DNA of 64,000 nt from Escarpia spicata (Eukaryota > Annelida > Polychaeta > Sabellida > Siboglinidae), in the NCBI GenBank assembly GCA_963995525.1, contig OZ023208.1, positions 26,808,999 to 26,872,998 on the forward strand. Direction: 5' to 3'. Made by a program: the position numbers and the translations under genes. Under the pieces are notes generated by a model. That model did not search any database, was not told the DNA's origin, and worked only from the letters and a program-made list of their open reading frames with translations. Below, piece by piece: positions 12,975 to 24,199 of the stretch (within the stretch, counting starts at the first letter, position 1; the number at the start of each line of letters is the position of its first letter).

Positions 12975-13245
12975 CTAACGGCGAGTCACCCACGAACAGC
13001 GAGCGATGTCGCCGAAGCGCCTGCAACAGATGGCCCTGGCGTTCACGGTTCAACAGACAGACAATAGCACGCTGTTGGCGACGGTCGTGCAGGCGGCACC
13101 GAACACGGGCCGCGAGCGAGACGGCGTGGGCGCTCTCTACTACGTCGTAGCCGTCTTCATGATCTACGGCTTGTCCATCCTCATGATGATCGCGTCGTAC
13201 ACGCGCAAGAACCGCGAGGACCACAGGCTCAACCGCTACCTCAAG
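12975..13245 (+). CDS. KCNE-like single-pass membrane protein, exon A (start codon exon)
   Basis: The exon starts after a pyrimidine-rich acceptor (TTCGGTTTGCAG) with 31 nt of 5' UTR. ATG is at 13006 and the exon ends in CTCAAG before GTCAGT at 13246 (phase 0). It codes for 80 residues: a short polar N-terminus with one N-glycosylation sequon (N20-S-T), one hydrophobic helix at about residues 45-65 (YYVVAVFMIYGLSILMMIA), then a basic juxtamembrane stretch (TRKNREDHRLNRYLK). An extracellular sequon, one helix beginning with aromatic residues and containing Y-G, and a basic Y-x-R/K-rich cytoplasmic start are features of KCNE potassium-channel beta subunits, KCNE4 in particular. The similarity is by eye and short, so another small single-pass family remains possible. 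GC content is clearly higher than in the flanks. Confidence 0.6.
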
Positions 13246-13923
13246 GTCAGTGCGACGATTCTCCTTCATCTGTCTCCGTGTCGGGTGGATACCACATAAC
13301 TCTGTCTGTTCCGCCCTCTATTTCTCTGATCTTCTGCATTGAAATTTCTCCCGGCGTAGGCTGTTCATACCCGGCCTTTCGAGATGTCTCGTAATCCAAC
13401 TTAATTATGGTATTCGTCTTCTCTTTCTACCACCCTCTTCTCTTTTTGCATGCTCTCTTTGTTGATTTTCCCTCAGTCATTCTCTCGCCCGTTTTACTCT
13501 GCTCGCAACTACTTTCAATGTCTGGTGTTTCTTCGTTCTTTTCTTCATTCTCCATGTTCCTTTTATCTACTAATGTAACGTTGTATTTTCGTTGGATCAA
13601 GATGTGTTAACTGTTGCTGCTTCTTTCGCGTGCATTTCTATCACTTCTGACAAATCCCTGTAGGTCGATATTCGTTCTATCTAGCTATGTGGCTGCCGAC
13701 ATTATTCAAACCAATTGAATACCGCCTCTATGACAAAATCGTCATCTCTTCGCATCACATTCCATCTCAGTCAGCAATCAATTTCTATTTGAATCTAACG
13801 TATGCGACATCCGGAGGTGTTCCTTACCGCGATGCCTTGTCTGATTTGAATAATAACATTTCCTTAAATTGCTTCCACGAGATCACCTGATCGAATGGCC
13901 CTAACGTTGTGCTACGTTCGCAG
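13246..13923 (+). other. Intron of the KCNE-like gene
   Basis: GT-AG intron (GTCAGT ... TTCGCAG) of 678 bp, phase 0. It is pyrimidine-rich with no other feature. Frames inside it (13407-13610, 13687-13890) have no support as genes. Confidence 0.65.
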
Positions 13924-14730
13924 GACATGGCGATTGTACGGAAGAAGGCCCAGTTGCAAGTGATCAACGCCGCCGCCAAGTTGGCTTCGTCCGAGAAGGG
14001 ACTGCAGCGAATTCCGTCGGAACCGGAGTTCTCTACAGAAGCCGATCACTGTCGATTCGGTCTGGATGACCCGCACGTTCGTGGCCGAGCAACCTGCGCG
14101 CTGTCGGGTGACGCACGAGTTTCCACTTCCGCAGGGTTCTCGTGGGAATCGACGGCTCTACCTTTCGTGGACGCCTTGGAGTCTGTTCATCTCCTTAATG
14201 AAACCCGCGAGTGCTCCACAAACCGCAGTCTAGCGGACAATGGTTTTAACATGCAGCATCACGGCTGTGCGGTCGAGATGTCGGCAATGACGTCCAGTGT
14301 CACAGACGGGTTGCCAGAAACGGTCGTCTGTATGGAGAATGATGGACGCCTCGTGTGTGTAACCACTGACAGTGTCATTCCCGACAACATAACTCCTTGC
14401 AACATCAGCAACAGCAGCAGCAACAACAGCAGCAACAGCAATAACAGCAGCAGCAGAAACCTCAGTGACAGCAATGGTTCTGGTAGCAATGGTTCTGGTA
14501 GCAGTGGTTCTGACAACAATGGTTCTGACAACAATGATTTTGACAGCAATTGTTTTGAAAGCAATGGTTCTAAAAGCAATGGTTCTAACAGCAATGGTTG
14601 TGACAACTGTGCTTGTGAGAGTATTGGCTTGACGATGGCATTCCGTAGCCGTGAGGACAACGACGGAGTCGGAAGAGAGGAGTGCGTGCTACAGATGGAC
14701 GAGCTAAGACAGGCGGACTCCGTGGCTTAG
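13924..14730 (+). CDS. KCNE-like single-pass membrane protein, exon B (terminal coding exon)
   Basis: Begins right after TTCGCAG in the same phase as exon A (…LNRYLK | DMAIVRKKAQ…) and runs to TAG at 14728-14730, adding 268 residues for a total of 348. The first 25 residues continue a basic amphipathic juxtamembrane region. The rest is a long, low-complexity cytoplasmic tail. Near residues 235-310 it is almost only Ser, Asn, Gly and Asp, coded by imperfect 9/18-bp repeats of AGCAATGGTTCT at 14400-14612. Known KCNE proteins are 100-220 residues, so this tail is long for the family, although KCNE4 also has an extended Ser-rich tail. The minus-strand poly-Leu frame across the repeat is a shadow. 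Expected role: modulator of a voltage-gated K+ channel at the plasma membrane (inference only). Confidence 0.6.
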   Translation, partial: DMAIVRKKAQLQVINAAAKLASSEKGLQRIPSEPEFSTEADHCRFGLDDPHVRGRATCALSGDARVSTSAGFSWESTALPFVDALESVHLLNETRECSTNRSLADNGFNMQHHGCAVEMSAMTSSVTDGLPETVVCMENDGRLVCVTTDSVIPDNITPCNISNSSSNNSSNSNNSSSRNLSDSNGSGSNGSGSSGSDNNGSDNNDFDSNCFESNGSKSNGSNSNGCDNCACESIGLTMAFRSREDNDGVGREECVLQMDELRQADSVA

Positions 14731-15009
14731 TGCAGTACTGGTTTAATGGCGCCGTTGTCAAATATCTCGTGTGCATGGTGGAACGTAAATCAACCTAAAT
14801 GATCTTTAGGCAAAACCGGTCCTCCTGCCACTGGTGTCTTCAGTCAACTTGGGTGTATGTTCCGGAATGCAAACTTGTTCAATCTTGTTAACCATATATT
14901 TATATAATTTTAAAAGAGTATTCAGCTCAGTTACCTATGCTGCAAGTGATTTTCGTCTTCTTCTTTTCAGGATATGTTCAGTTTGCGTTCAAGAGGATAA
15001 CTGTGCGTT

Positions 15010-15015
15010 AATAAA
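15010..15015 (+). terminator. Candidate polyadenylation signal of the KCNE-like gene
   Basis: AATAAA about 280 nt after the stop codon at 14730. It is the first perfect hexamer downstream on this strand. Confidence 0.4.
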
Positions 15016-15069
15016 CGACGTATAATAATAACATTTTGACCATGAATGTTGAAGTTTTGAGTGTGTGTG

Positions 15070-15122
15070 AGTTTGCGTGCGTGCGTGCGTGCGTACGTAC
15101 GTGCGTGCGTGCGTACGTGCGC
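15070..15122. repeat. (GCGT)n / (ACGT)n microsatellite
   Basis: Alternating GCGT and ACGT tetramers. Confidence 0.85.
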
Positions 15123-15378
15123 TTGGGTGTCAGCGTTCGACATATACGCTGACCCGGTGGTCACTGACCACCTATTTTGACCACTTTTTTGAGTTACTGG
15201 TCCATGTGACCGGCTATTTTTCTGGGGAAATTGCAACATTTAACAGCAGTAGGTTCCATATGTATACATCAACTTATAGTTAAACCTGTCTCCGGGAGAC
15301 GCTATTTACAACAAAAGACTGCTTACAAACATGCGTTTTACAATCATTATAGCGGGACGCTCACAGACAAACAAACAA

Positions 15379-15527
<149 letters not shown>

Positions 15528-15599
15528 ATGTATAGTCGAAAAACCACATGGAACACGGTAATCTACTAATCTGTAGCCGCCATCATCATGTCAAACATA

Positions 15600-16045
15600 C
15601 ATTTTGAGAAAAACCGTCAATTTGGGGACTTCTGCTGGGTGACGGAATTGGATGTCAAGAAAGGACTAGTCGTAGAGTAGGCTTGTAAGAATGACACGTC
15701 CTGCAAATATGTCATACAAGTACGGTATTGCTGCGGTTGAGCACAAGAAGACTGCTAAATCACCAACGAAAAGGCATTATTCATCAACCTGTTGTCAGGT
15801 GGGTCTGTTGATGTAGCCACCAGTGAGAACGACGTGGTTTACGTCAGAACGTTTGTGCATGGTCAAATGTATGTCTACTTGATGGCCATGGTTGCTTTAA
15901 AGAGAACTGATATCAAGGGTATCTTTCAGGCTATCATAAAAACTCTCGAGGCAGTAACGGTGGATGTCTTATATACGTCTGGCCTTGGACAAGGTGTGAA
16001 AGGTTTATGTTGTCTATCAGCCATTAATCCTGTCAAGTTATAATG
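15600..16045 (+). pseudogene. hAT/ZNF862-like transposase-derived remnant
   Basis: Two broken frames read like adjoining parts of the ZNF862/DUF4371-type hAT-derived proteins. The first (about 15620-15680) gives F-G-D-F-C-W-V-T-E-L-D-V-K-K-G-L. The second (about 15775-16042) gives SVDVATSENDVVYVRT followed by a helix-like stretch (IKGIFQAIIKTLEAV). In that family a 'D-x-(S)-T-D … E-x-x-V-Y-V-R' segment is part of the RNase H-like core. Here it reads S-V-D, so the catalytic Asp context looks degraded. Stops lie between the two parts and no zinc finger or dimerisation domain is visible. The family name is by eye. Confidence 0.45.
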
Positions 16046-16049
16046 TAAT

Positions 16050-16540
16050 ATTTGTAATTAGTATGCTTAGAGCTTACCGCATATCTGACACATATGACAT
16101 GGGTATTAAATGATTATCAACTGACAAAGCAGCTGTACATTTTTCGATAATATTATTGTACAAGCTGTTTGCGCTCGCTCATTGTGGCGTTGTTTTCGTG
16201 TAACATTTAGGATTCTAGGCTGTCTATCATTGCGACAGTGCACAATTCCATTAGCATTTGATTAACCCACAAACATGCCTGACGGGTCGGTCGTTCCCGC
16301 CAGTTGGTCAGCTACACGCTAAAGCCTCATTGTTTTACGATGGCCGACGGATTTTATTCTAGTCCAAATCTCGTGAGTGCGCATACCAATTCGCGTGCCG
16401 TGTACGTGAAATGGCACCTATGATCAGCGAGTGGCTGTTAAGTCAACGATATTATATATCTAGAAGGAGTATATAATCTTTGGTTACGTCTTACTTCCTA
16501 CTGTTTTTTTGCGTCATGTCTGGGGTTTTACGGCAACGGG
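16050..16540. other. Unique sequence, no gene recognised
   Basis: No open frame or repeat recognised between the transposase remnant and the 5' truncation point of the LINE. Confidence 0.35.
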
Positions 16541-16550
16541 ATGAACTTCT

Positions 16551-17849
16551 ATATCAAAAGTACTTGAGAAGATAATTTTTACACAATTATCATCATATTT
16601 TAACGACTTAAAACTTCTTTTTGATAACCAGTATGGCTTTAGACCGAAACATTCTACTGAATATGCCGCACTTGAGCTAATTGATAGAATAGTAACTCAA
16701 ATGGATACAAATGACATACCTATTAGTATATTTCTCGACTTGTCTAAGGCATTTGACACCATCGATCATAATATTCTATTAAATAAATTAAAATACTATG
16801 GCCTAAGAGGTTCAACACTACAACTACTTAAAAGTTATTTACAAAATAGAAAACAATACATTGAAATAGAAGACATAAAGTCAGACATTTTATCAGTAAC
16901 CATTGGCGTTCCTCAAGGTTCAATACTCGGACCACTATTGTTTGTTATATATATTAACGATTTCTCACAAGCCAGCCATAAGTTTGATTTCATTATGTAT
17001 GCAGATGACACCACACTATTTAGTACTGTAAACTCTTTTAGTGACAACCCCGAAAATAAAAACATACAATCCTTAATAAATGAAGAACTCTCTAAAGTTA
17101 TTGAATGGCTAAAAATTAATAAATTATCGCTGAATAAAAACAAATCAAAATATATGATTTTCCATATGCCAAATAAACGCACAACGACTTTTACACCTAA
17201 AATAGATGATGTAAATATTGAAAAAGTAGACGAATTTATCTTCTTAGGGTTGACTTTGGACTCAAACTTAAATTGGAAAAAACATACTGAAAAAGTATAA
17301 ATTAAATGTTCCAAAATAATTGGCATATTGAATAGATTAAAATACGTACTACCTGTGCAAATAAAAGTTCTGTTATATAACTCGTTACTATTATCTCACA
17401 TTAATTATTGTATTATGGCATGGGGTTATCAGGGAAACAGAGTTATGAAAATCCAAAAGAAAGCAATGCGAATAATAACACTAAACAAATACAACTCACA
17501 TACTGAACCACTCTTTAAAAAACTAAACCTGTTAAAAGTTGAAGACATCTTAAAGCTACAAGAGTTAAAATTTTATTTCAGATATATTCACAAAAATCTA
17601 CCGGATTATTTATTAAAATGGCAAATTGTTCCAAAAGATAACATACACAACTACGACACTCGGAATACACAAAATATATATACATTCAGAACTAAGCATG
17701 ACTTTGCAATGAAATGTTTGAAATACAACTTGCCACACGCTATAAATAACACGCCTGATTTAATTAAAGATAAGATATACACCCACAGTATGCGAGGATT
17801 TTCAATATATATATGTAAAAAATTATTTATTACAAAAATACGATTATAG
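16551..17849 (+). pseudogene. Non-LTR retrotransposon reverse transcriptase, 5'-truncated, one internal stop
   Basis: One frame codes for most of a LINE (Jockey/CR1-like) RT. It opens at ISKVLEKII, followed by the fingers motif D-N-Q-Y-G-F-R-P-K-H-S-T, the catalytic FLDLSKAFDTIDH (motif A), GVPQGSILGPLLF (motif B), MYADDTTLF (motif C, Y-A-D-D intact), and the thumb region with F-L-G-L-T-L-D-S. A single TAA at 17298-17300 interrupts the frame. The same frame then continues for 182 codons with the usual C-terminal part (H-I-N-Y-C-I-M-A-W-G … N-Y-D-T-R). A TGA just upstream of 16548 and the loss of any endonuclease domain show 5' truncation, which is typical of LINE insertion. Base composition is much more AT-rich than in the cellular exons here. 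Confidence 0.93.
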
Positions 17850-18400
17850 GTGCACATTATCAAACTGTTATACATGCCACCAAAACATATAATAAATGAA
17901 GTTTTGAAAATGTGCAATCGATTACAAAGACGCTAGCGTAAGAATGCATAAATGAGTACACGTACATGCAAAATTTAAAAAAATACAGTTGCAGGCATGA
18001 ACACACACACGCATACACGCACACACATACACACACACACACCCACGCACACATACATATACACCTTTGAGATTGACATTATTGTTGAATAAAAGAACCT
18101 ACGTTATTTTTACGTAAATGGGGTGGCTCTTATGATAGCGACATTTTGTCTTAATAGGAGTCACCGACCCCGTCTGATATATATATATATATAGACAGTA
18201 TGTTATCAAATAAAAGTTTTTTTATTTTTATTCCTGCAAATTACTGAATTACATACTTATGTATCATGCGTAGAATATATATTTGTGTTTGTATATGCTT
18301 TATTGTTTTTCTACAATCAAGTATGAAAAACAATTTGTACTTTTTATATACATGGGGTAAATAAACTTCTTCGTTCGTTCGTTCGTTCGTTCGTTCGTTC
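17850..18400 (+). mobile_element. 3' tail of the same LINE, ending in (TTCG)n
   Basis: AT-rich 3' region after the RT frame. It ends with AATAAACTTC followed by about eight copies of TTCG (18368-18400). A tetramer tail after AATAAA is a common 3' end of CR1/Jockey-type LINEs. It includes an (AC)n patch at 18000-18062 and an (AT)n patch at 18178-18193. Confidence 0.6.
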
Positions 18401-20000
18401 ACCACGTGTAAATGGCTGCCGGTGAATTATTGTGTCATTTCAACTACATAGGCCCTACTACCACGACAAGATTCGTAGTTCCCATTAATAACTACTGAAA
18501 AAGTATGATTTTTTCCGGTCGTAAAACGAAAACTGTGATGATAGTGTCTGCACTGTGATTATACTTCCTGAACCCAATCTGTAACGAAACGAGACTAGTA
18601 AAGTCTAACTTCGCAGTGCATGGAATAATTATGTTTAAGTTATAGAATACTTGTCAACTCTGCGTCATTGCTATGGAGTCTCCTTCAGTTTGACTGGGCC
18701 GATAAATCGCCTTCCCGGAAAAATAAAAAGATGCATATGGAAATAAAAATATCCGTCAATTATTTGCATATTATATTTTTCGTAGTAAACACCACATAAT
18801 ATTTAATTTATTATTTTTATTTTAGTAGATTGTAAATGCTACTCAGTAGAGTTTTGAATTTAGTGTATAAAGTTATTATTACTTTTATCTTACGGGTACA
18901 AGGAAAACACGCATGCCACCCTAATTGTCATTCGTATGTAGAATCTCCGTCGTGCTGTCAGTCATTAAATCTGGAGATTGAAAGATATGTCTTTGGCTGA
19001 TTAACGAACAAACGAAACCTACTTGAAGTCGAATACTTCGTATATTCGTGTTAAACCGTTCACTGGTGAATGGGTAATACTGTAAACGTCATCACAAAAG
19101 ACAAAATGACTACCAGTTAAAATGTCAGACAGACACCAATCAACCGAGACGAGGGGAATTACGAACAACCTCACATGTCCAATGACGTCATGCGTCACAT
19201 GTACTCAAGAAGTTGGTGTGCTGCGCTGGCGAGACTCTACAACTACAAGGTAAAACCACGTGTTGGATATGTAAAAAAGAACTCGTTTGCATAGAAATGA
19301 TCTATCCTGAAGAATGTTCAGCAATCAAAAAGGTCTAACAGTTTTATCTGAATGTGGTAAATATGCCGAGTATGAAAATAATTAGGACGACAACAATTAA
19401 TAATAATAATTGATTTATTCGCAGACACCATGCAACATACAAGTATATTATCATGGTTCTATAGTTATGTTATAAACAATAGTTACAATGTACAGAATGA
19501 AAAATCACCCGTCAATAAAATGTATATACAGGGAATTGAACCAGTGCTTCCATATTCTAGACATGTATTTCACGTCACTGGTACTAATGCTACAGACGAA
19601 GATAGTCTTTGTGAACTGCAGTCGGCTTATAAATATATATATGTCACATTTCTAATAACAGCAGCACAATTAGAGCGGTATAGTTTCGACTCCCTCCTTC
19701 TTTGTGTGGTCAATTTCGATCTGATGAATCAGTGGTGTCCGGACGTGGTAACATTTACATTTAGATGTAGGCAATAATTCGTCTGTCGAACGAGTTCACT
19801 AAAACCTCGTTACGCCTTCTCTCCGGTCGATTATGGCCGACGTAGACAACCAAGAACCGTTCTGGCCGAGCGGAGATGCACTACTTGTCTTGGATACGGC
19901 GAATAAATGGACACAGATGGGTACAGTGCAACGTGACTGCAAGAATGGTTCGCTCAAATAATGGATTACTGGCGACATTCATAGCGCTACACTGCACAAC
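18401..20000. other. Unique sequence, no gene recognised
   Basis: About 1.6 kb without a supported gene. The frame at 19430-19777 is AT-rich, lacks resemblance to any family and has no splice context. I see no tandem repeat in this stretch. Confidence 0.35.
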
Positions 20001-20011
20001 GCTTCATTATG

Positions 20012-20125
20012 AGTGAGTGAGTGAGTGAGTGATATATATATATATATATATATATACTATTGTCTGTACTTGTTGCATGTGTACAATTTTACTGAATAAA
20101 CTCACTCACTCACTCACTCGCTCGC
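20012..20125. repeat. (GAGT)n … (CTCA)n inverted microsatellites, probable LINE 3' end
   Basis: Five to six GAGT units (20012-20032), an (AT)n core, then about 50 bp ending ACTGAATAAA directly followed by five CTCA units (20100-20120). The right half (AATAAA plus tetramer tail) looks like the 3' end of a short LINE copy on the plus strand. The GAGT tract on the left is its reverse complement, so the region can fold into a hairpin. Confidence 0.5.
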
Positions 20126-20359
20126 CCACCCACTCGCCCGCCCGCCCACTATATATATATAATAGTACCGAGGATAACATATACAAGCACACAGAAGAAC
20201 ACGTACCTCCAATGTGGTCCTAAAAAAACATATATATAATAAAAATATATTTAAAAAAACATAAATAAATAAATAACATACAATGAACATAAATATTCTT
20301 AAAAGACTATATAAAAACATTTAAAAAATTGTATTATAAAAAAGTAAACTATTTAGACA

Positions 20360-21065
20360 AAGCTAGTATCCTATACATGACAAAATATAGCTATAAGTTT
20401 TAAAAACTGGATTAATAATTTTAAGGCATGACTTAAAGATTGTGTTCCTGGGCAACAAAACGACAATATAACGTAGACTAACGCAGGCAAATTATTCCAG
20501 TGGTATATGCCTGTATACAAAAACGAAGTATATCGAAGCCTGTACTCTTGGAACCACACATGCCAATTCACTTGCTCTTGTCTTGTAACTGTGTTGAACC
20601 ATATCGACATTTGCTCGTAAATATGATGGTGCATTACCAATGGTAATGTTGTACATGTGACCTAGCTTTAAATGTTCTACTTTATACGCAATAGGGAGTA
20701 ATTCTACGCACTTAAATTCATTTGCACCACCACGAAACATCGGTGGAGCGTTTACGATAAATCTGATAATCTTATTATATAATTCTGCCTTTCATCTTTT
20801 TTCGACAATCAACAGCGTTTTTGTTTTGATATTATACTTCCTGGCGTTCCTGTACAAAAATGTAAGTTTGTTTGAACCTTTAGAAAGGATTTTAGAAGCT
20901 ATATGATATCGCCAGAAAGGTATTGTTCTAAAATCACACCTAAATAAGTGACGCTTGTCTTTGATTCAATAACATTTCCATTGCATATAACATTAAGACT
21001 GTCACATTTGTATAATTTTCGCGTCGTTCCAAATACTATAGATTGGGTTTTACCTAAATGAAGTC
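20360..21065 (-). pseudogene. Second non-LTR retrotransposon RT remnant, frameshifted
   Basis: On the minus strand the pieces L-H-L-G-K-T-Q-S-I-V-F-G, V-T-Y-L-G-V-I-L-E (21060-20920), then GHMYNITIGNAPSYL and H-S-Y-K-T-R-A-S (20670-20570), then FLYTGIYHWNNLP (20530-20490) appear in order. This is the thumb/C-terminal part of a LINE RT spread over at least three frames with several stops. No catalytic motifs remain. It is a different subfamily from the copy at 16.5 kb. Confidence 0.75.
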
Positions 21066-21384
21066 ACAGACTGTCCTAGTATACTCCGTACGACGCAGCG
21101 TCATGTGTGAGCAGGCATATTACAAAATGGTCTAAACGCCACTGCTTCATTCTATAAAGGGAGACGACTGGTAATTATGAATTATATAACGAGTGCGTGT
21201 GCAACAGCTGTTGGGATTTTTTTGGCCGCTGCGCTGCTGTAAGTTCAGCGTCTCCGCTGTCCCGGCTGTGAATTCATGACATCCGAACATAGGGGGGCAG
21301 TGCTGTTAAAAAAATATTTTTTATGTCGTATCGCTGCTGTCAATTTACTTTCTCCAGCTTCTCTCCGCTGTCTCGACTGAAATG

Positions 21385-21700
21385 ATGACATCCGAAGACG
21401 TTGGGGGGGGGGTGCTTTGTGGGGGGGGGTGCTTTGGAAAAATGTTTAGCCGCCGCGCCGCCTATTACCGAGAAGGGGGGCAGAAAACCATATATGTCTG
21501 CCCTCCAATTACACACACCTTTCACAGTCGACAAAAATACACAATAATCGTCTCATAAAATGTTTATTTCCACCCGCCATTGACGCTCGCCACAAAAACA
21601 AACATTCACGCTCACATTTAGAGGGGACAGAACCATATGTTTGCCCCCCCCCCCGGAGAAATTCCATGGGGCAGCTGCCCCCCCCCCCCCCCCGCCATCC
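21385..21700. repeat. Poly-G / poly-C rich tracts
   Basis: G9-G10 runs near 21403-21430 and C10-C16 runs near 21641-21692, embedded in similar flanking words (CTGCCCCCC, GGGGGGG-GTGCTTT). Similar G/C runs occur at 49929-49957. Frames across them are spurious. Confidence 0.7.
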
Positions 21701-21965
21701 CCTGTTCCCGAGCCTATGCAAGGAACTCGTATGTTGGCCAAGTACCACCGCTGTACAGTAGCCTAGAACTCTGAGAACGCAAGCTTCGTCTACACTACAT
21801 TTGGCGTGAACTGTGTTTGACCAAACACGTTCAGGGAAACGCCCAAACAAGGAGCCCTTACGCCGCCGGGTGTTTAGTTTACTGTGGGCTGAGATAGTGG
21901 AACCGAAATAGGTAAACTTGTCAACCTTTTCCGTCCGGTGTGGCTTCACCTATTGCCAGGTACGG
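21700..21965 (-). pseudogene. LINE (endonuclease-RT type) C-terminal fragment
   Basis: The minus-strand frame from 21949 reads E-K-V-D-K-F-T-Y-F-G-S-T-I-S, then G-R-F-P-E-R-V-W-S-N-T and V-L-G-Q-H-T-S-S-L-H-R-L. This is the palm/thumb and connection stretch that in this LINE class follows 'VDxFTYLGS … RLxxRVWxxxGI'. Only a fragment remains, with a small internal deletion. Confidence 0.6.
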
Positions 21966-22239
21966 TTTCTTTCTTTCTTGGCTCAATATTACATACACCC
22001 TTCCTGAAACTGATCGTGAGTTAGAATTCGTTACAGGTCATGACAAAGGCAGAAGACGGCATCGTCAACATAAAGAAGCGCTCTTAATGTAGCACGTGTG
22101 CTTGTCAATGGCCTGAATTTCAGCCCCCATAGTTTGCAGACATCGCTGTTACAACGAGTGATCACCACGTCTGCTCTAGCTATGTCCCAGACCCCCTGAA
22201 CCACATTCCAAGAACGAAGTCATGGTGACCCCTGAAAGT

Positions 22240-22770
22240 TGTTGTTAACCACGTCGCCATGAATGAACTAGTTGTGAACAATGTTCCCACGACTGAAGCC
22301 ATAAACAGACATAATTACGCTATTCGTTTTAAATAATTTTATTTCAAATGCAATGTCCTATCAAAGTAATTAATTACCTACAACATAGTACACGTGACAT
22401 TTACAATAGAGCAGCATTGCTCAGTTGCTCAGTCAGCCTCGCTCAGTCTTTACAACAGAACAGCATCGACCAGTCAGACGTCTACTGCCTCACATTCCGA
22501 CTGAATGTTTCCTCTTAGGGTCTATGATATTTCAGACATCCACACACCGCCCGAAGTAGTCATTTACAATGTCTTTGAGAGAACATATCGAAGACAACGG
22601 TGCAGTTTGCTTTCTGTATTATCTACGTTCGTGAATATTGCCTAGTTACCTGCACTTGAAGATCACTTTCCATAAAGTCGTGTTATCCTACATCGTATCC
22701 CAAGTCCAAACCAATTCGGTAACGGGACTGTCAGCGATATAGAAAATAAGAGAAGAATAAATGTCGGAGT
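22240..22770. other. Unique sequence, no gene recognised
   Basis: No supported frame. A local imperfect duplication (TTGCTCAGTTGCTCAGTCAG, 22416-22435) is the only structure seen. Confidence 0.3.
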
Positions 22771-22789
22771 GAGATAGACCCTTTGGGCG

Positions 22790-23160
22790 ACTTGGCTCTT
22801 ACTTCTTTGTGTTGTTGATTACGCCAGCAGACACTTTGGACGAGACGGCTCCTACTACTTCGTGTCGTTGAGTTCACCCGAAGACACTTTGGATAACACG
22901 GCTCCTACTACTCCGTGTCGTTGAGATTGCCAGCAGACACTTTGGACGAGATGGCTCCTACTACTCCGTGTCGTTGAGATTGCCAGCAGACACTTTGGAC
23001 GAGATGGCTCCTACTACTCCGTGTCGTTGAGATTGCCAGCAGACACTTTGGACGAGATGGCTCCTACTTCCTCGTGTCGTTGAGTCCACCCGCAGACATT
23101 TTATACGATGACTCCTACTTCTTCGTGTCGTTGAGTCCGCCCGCAGACATTGTTGACGGT
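22790..23160. repeat. 53-bp minisatellite, about 7 copies
   Basis: Units contain CAGCAGACACTTTGGACGAG and CCGTGTCGTTGAGATTGC. The three central copies (about 22930-23080) are nearly identical, and the outer copies are diverged and vary by 1-7 bp. Overlapping frames come from the repeat. Confidence 0.93.
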
Positions 23161-23485
23161 AAAGCCGGGATTCGCTGCACGCTCCAACACGTCGGACAGG
23201 CCACACAGAGCGGTGTGTCCTATAAGACACAAGCAATAACACATCTAATTTTTGCAGATCCAGTTGCTACTGTGTGTTATGTTTGAGTAAGTCATTGTTA
23301 GAACATTCGTGGGTATATCCCGAACGAAGCCACGTGTTATACGTTGAATAACAAAACAGTACACACGAAATTAGACTACAAACACGTTCCACTTTCGTGA
23401 GTGCAGATTTTTATAACAACAACATCCACTTATCTATTTAACACGCTAAATTGGAGGCATTGTAAGTGTATGTAGATGTACAAAC

Positions 23486-23680
23486 CTGTATAAGAAAGAT
23501 ATGTCGTTCGGCGTTCGGACAGTAGCCGGAAGGATATAGGTCGAGTGGAATGCGCGTGCGCAGACCGTTGGTGTACAGACGGGCGTTCTCCGACTTGATT
23601 AGGAAGCTGGAGTTGTTTCTCCAACGGGTCCTCTCGCTGATGGACGCTGAACCGCAAGAACGTATCACCTGTGCGGACAT
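23486..23680 (-). CDS. Unidentified gene, second exon
   Basis: A 65-codon open stretch (…SERTRWRNNSSFLIKSENAR…LRTRIPLDLYPSGYCP…) lies between a weak acceptor (CATCAAAG) at 23681 and a CAG|GTTTGT donor at 23485. It is phase 0 at both ends, so it can join the exon at 24034-24180 across a 353-bp intron to give 114 residues. It is GC-rich relative to its flanks. No later exon was found: downstream on this strand is the 53-bp minisatellite. Function unknown. Two other frames in this interval are shadows. Confidence 0.45.
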
Positions 23681-24033
23681 CTTTGATGAATATGTGTTTA
23701 TGTATTCTTGATGAGTTTGAAGGCGAAACAACTCATTCTAACCCGAATTCCGGTTTTGATAGTGTGTAAAAACGTCGCCTTTATGTTCGTTTGAATGCAG
23801 ACTTGTTGCGGAAACTGACATGTTGTTGTTTACCATTCGATAGTAAAATAAACATAGTGTTTTGAAGACTAAGCTTGAGTGATAAACAAATAATAATTAT
23901 GATAGTATAATATATTTCGGTGGGAAAGTATACTGCACAATACGATGGATAATAAGAAGAACAAAAACAAGAACAACAAGAGAGAGAATACGAAAAACCA
24001 ACAAGGATTAGGAAACAGAGAAAATAACCAAAC

Positions 24034-24180
24034 CTGTTCGTTGTTCTTCCGACAAAGCTGCGCACTGAAGCGCATGCCTTCAAGTTCCGCTTCAGAAAGA
24101 TCACCTTCGTAAACGTTAGCCTTCCGCGTCGTCTGCTTCGCTCGACAGATGAACTGACCGCAAACATATTGATCTCCCAT
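24034..24180 (-). CDS. Unidentified gene, first coding exon
   Basis: The minus-strand ATG at 24180 opens a 49-codon frame (MGDQYVCGQFICRAKQTTRK…EAELEGMRFS…RKNNEQ) ending exactly before GTTTGG at 24033, phase 0. GC content and codon use are richer than in the AT-rich flanks. No family was recognised. Beyond the donor the frame becomes Phe/Leu-rich intronic sequence, which supports the exon end. The exon is short, so the call is tentative. Confidence 0.45.
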
Positions 24181-24199
24181 TGCTACTGTTTCAGTTAAC

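Noticed and set aside
14259..14660. Minus-strand poly-Leu frame
   Set aside because: Shadow of the Ser/Asn/Gly repeat in the KCNE-like exon, which has splice and phase support on the plus strand.
19430..19777. 115-codon frame
   Set aside because: AT-rich, no similarity, no splice or promoter context.
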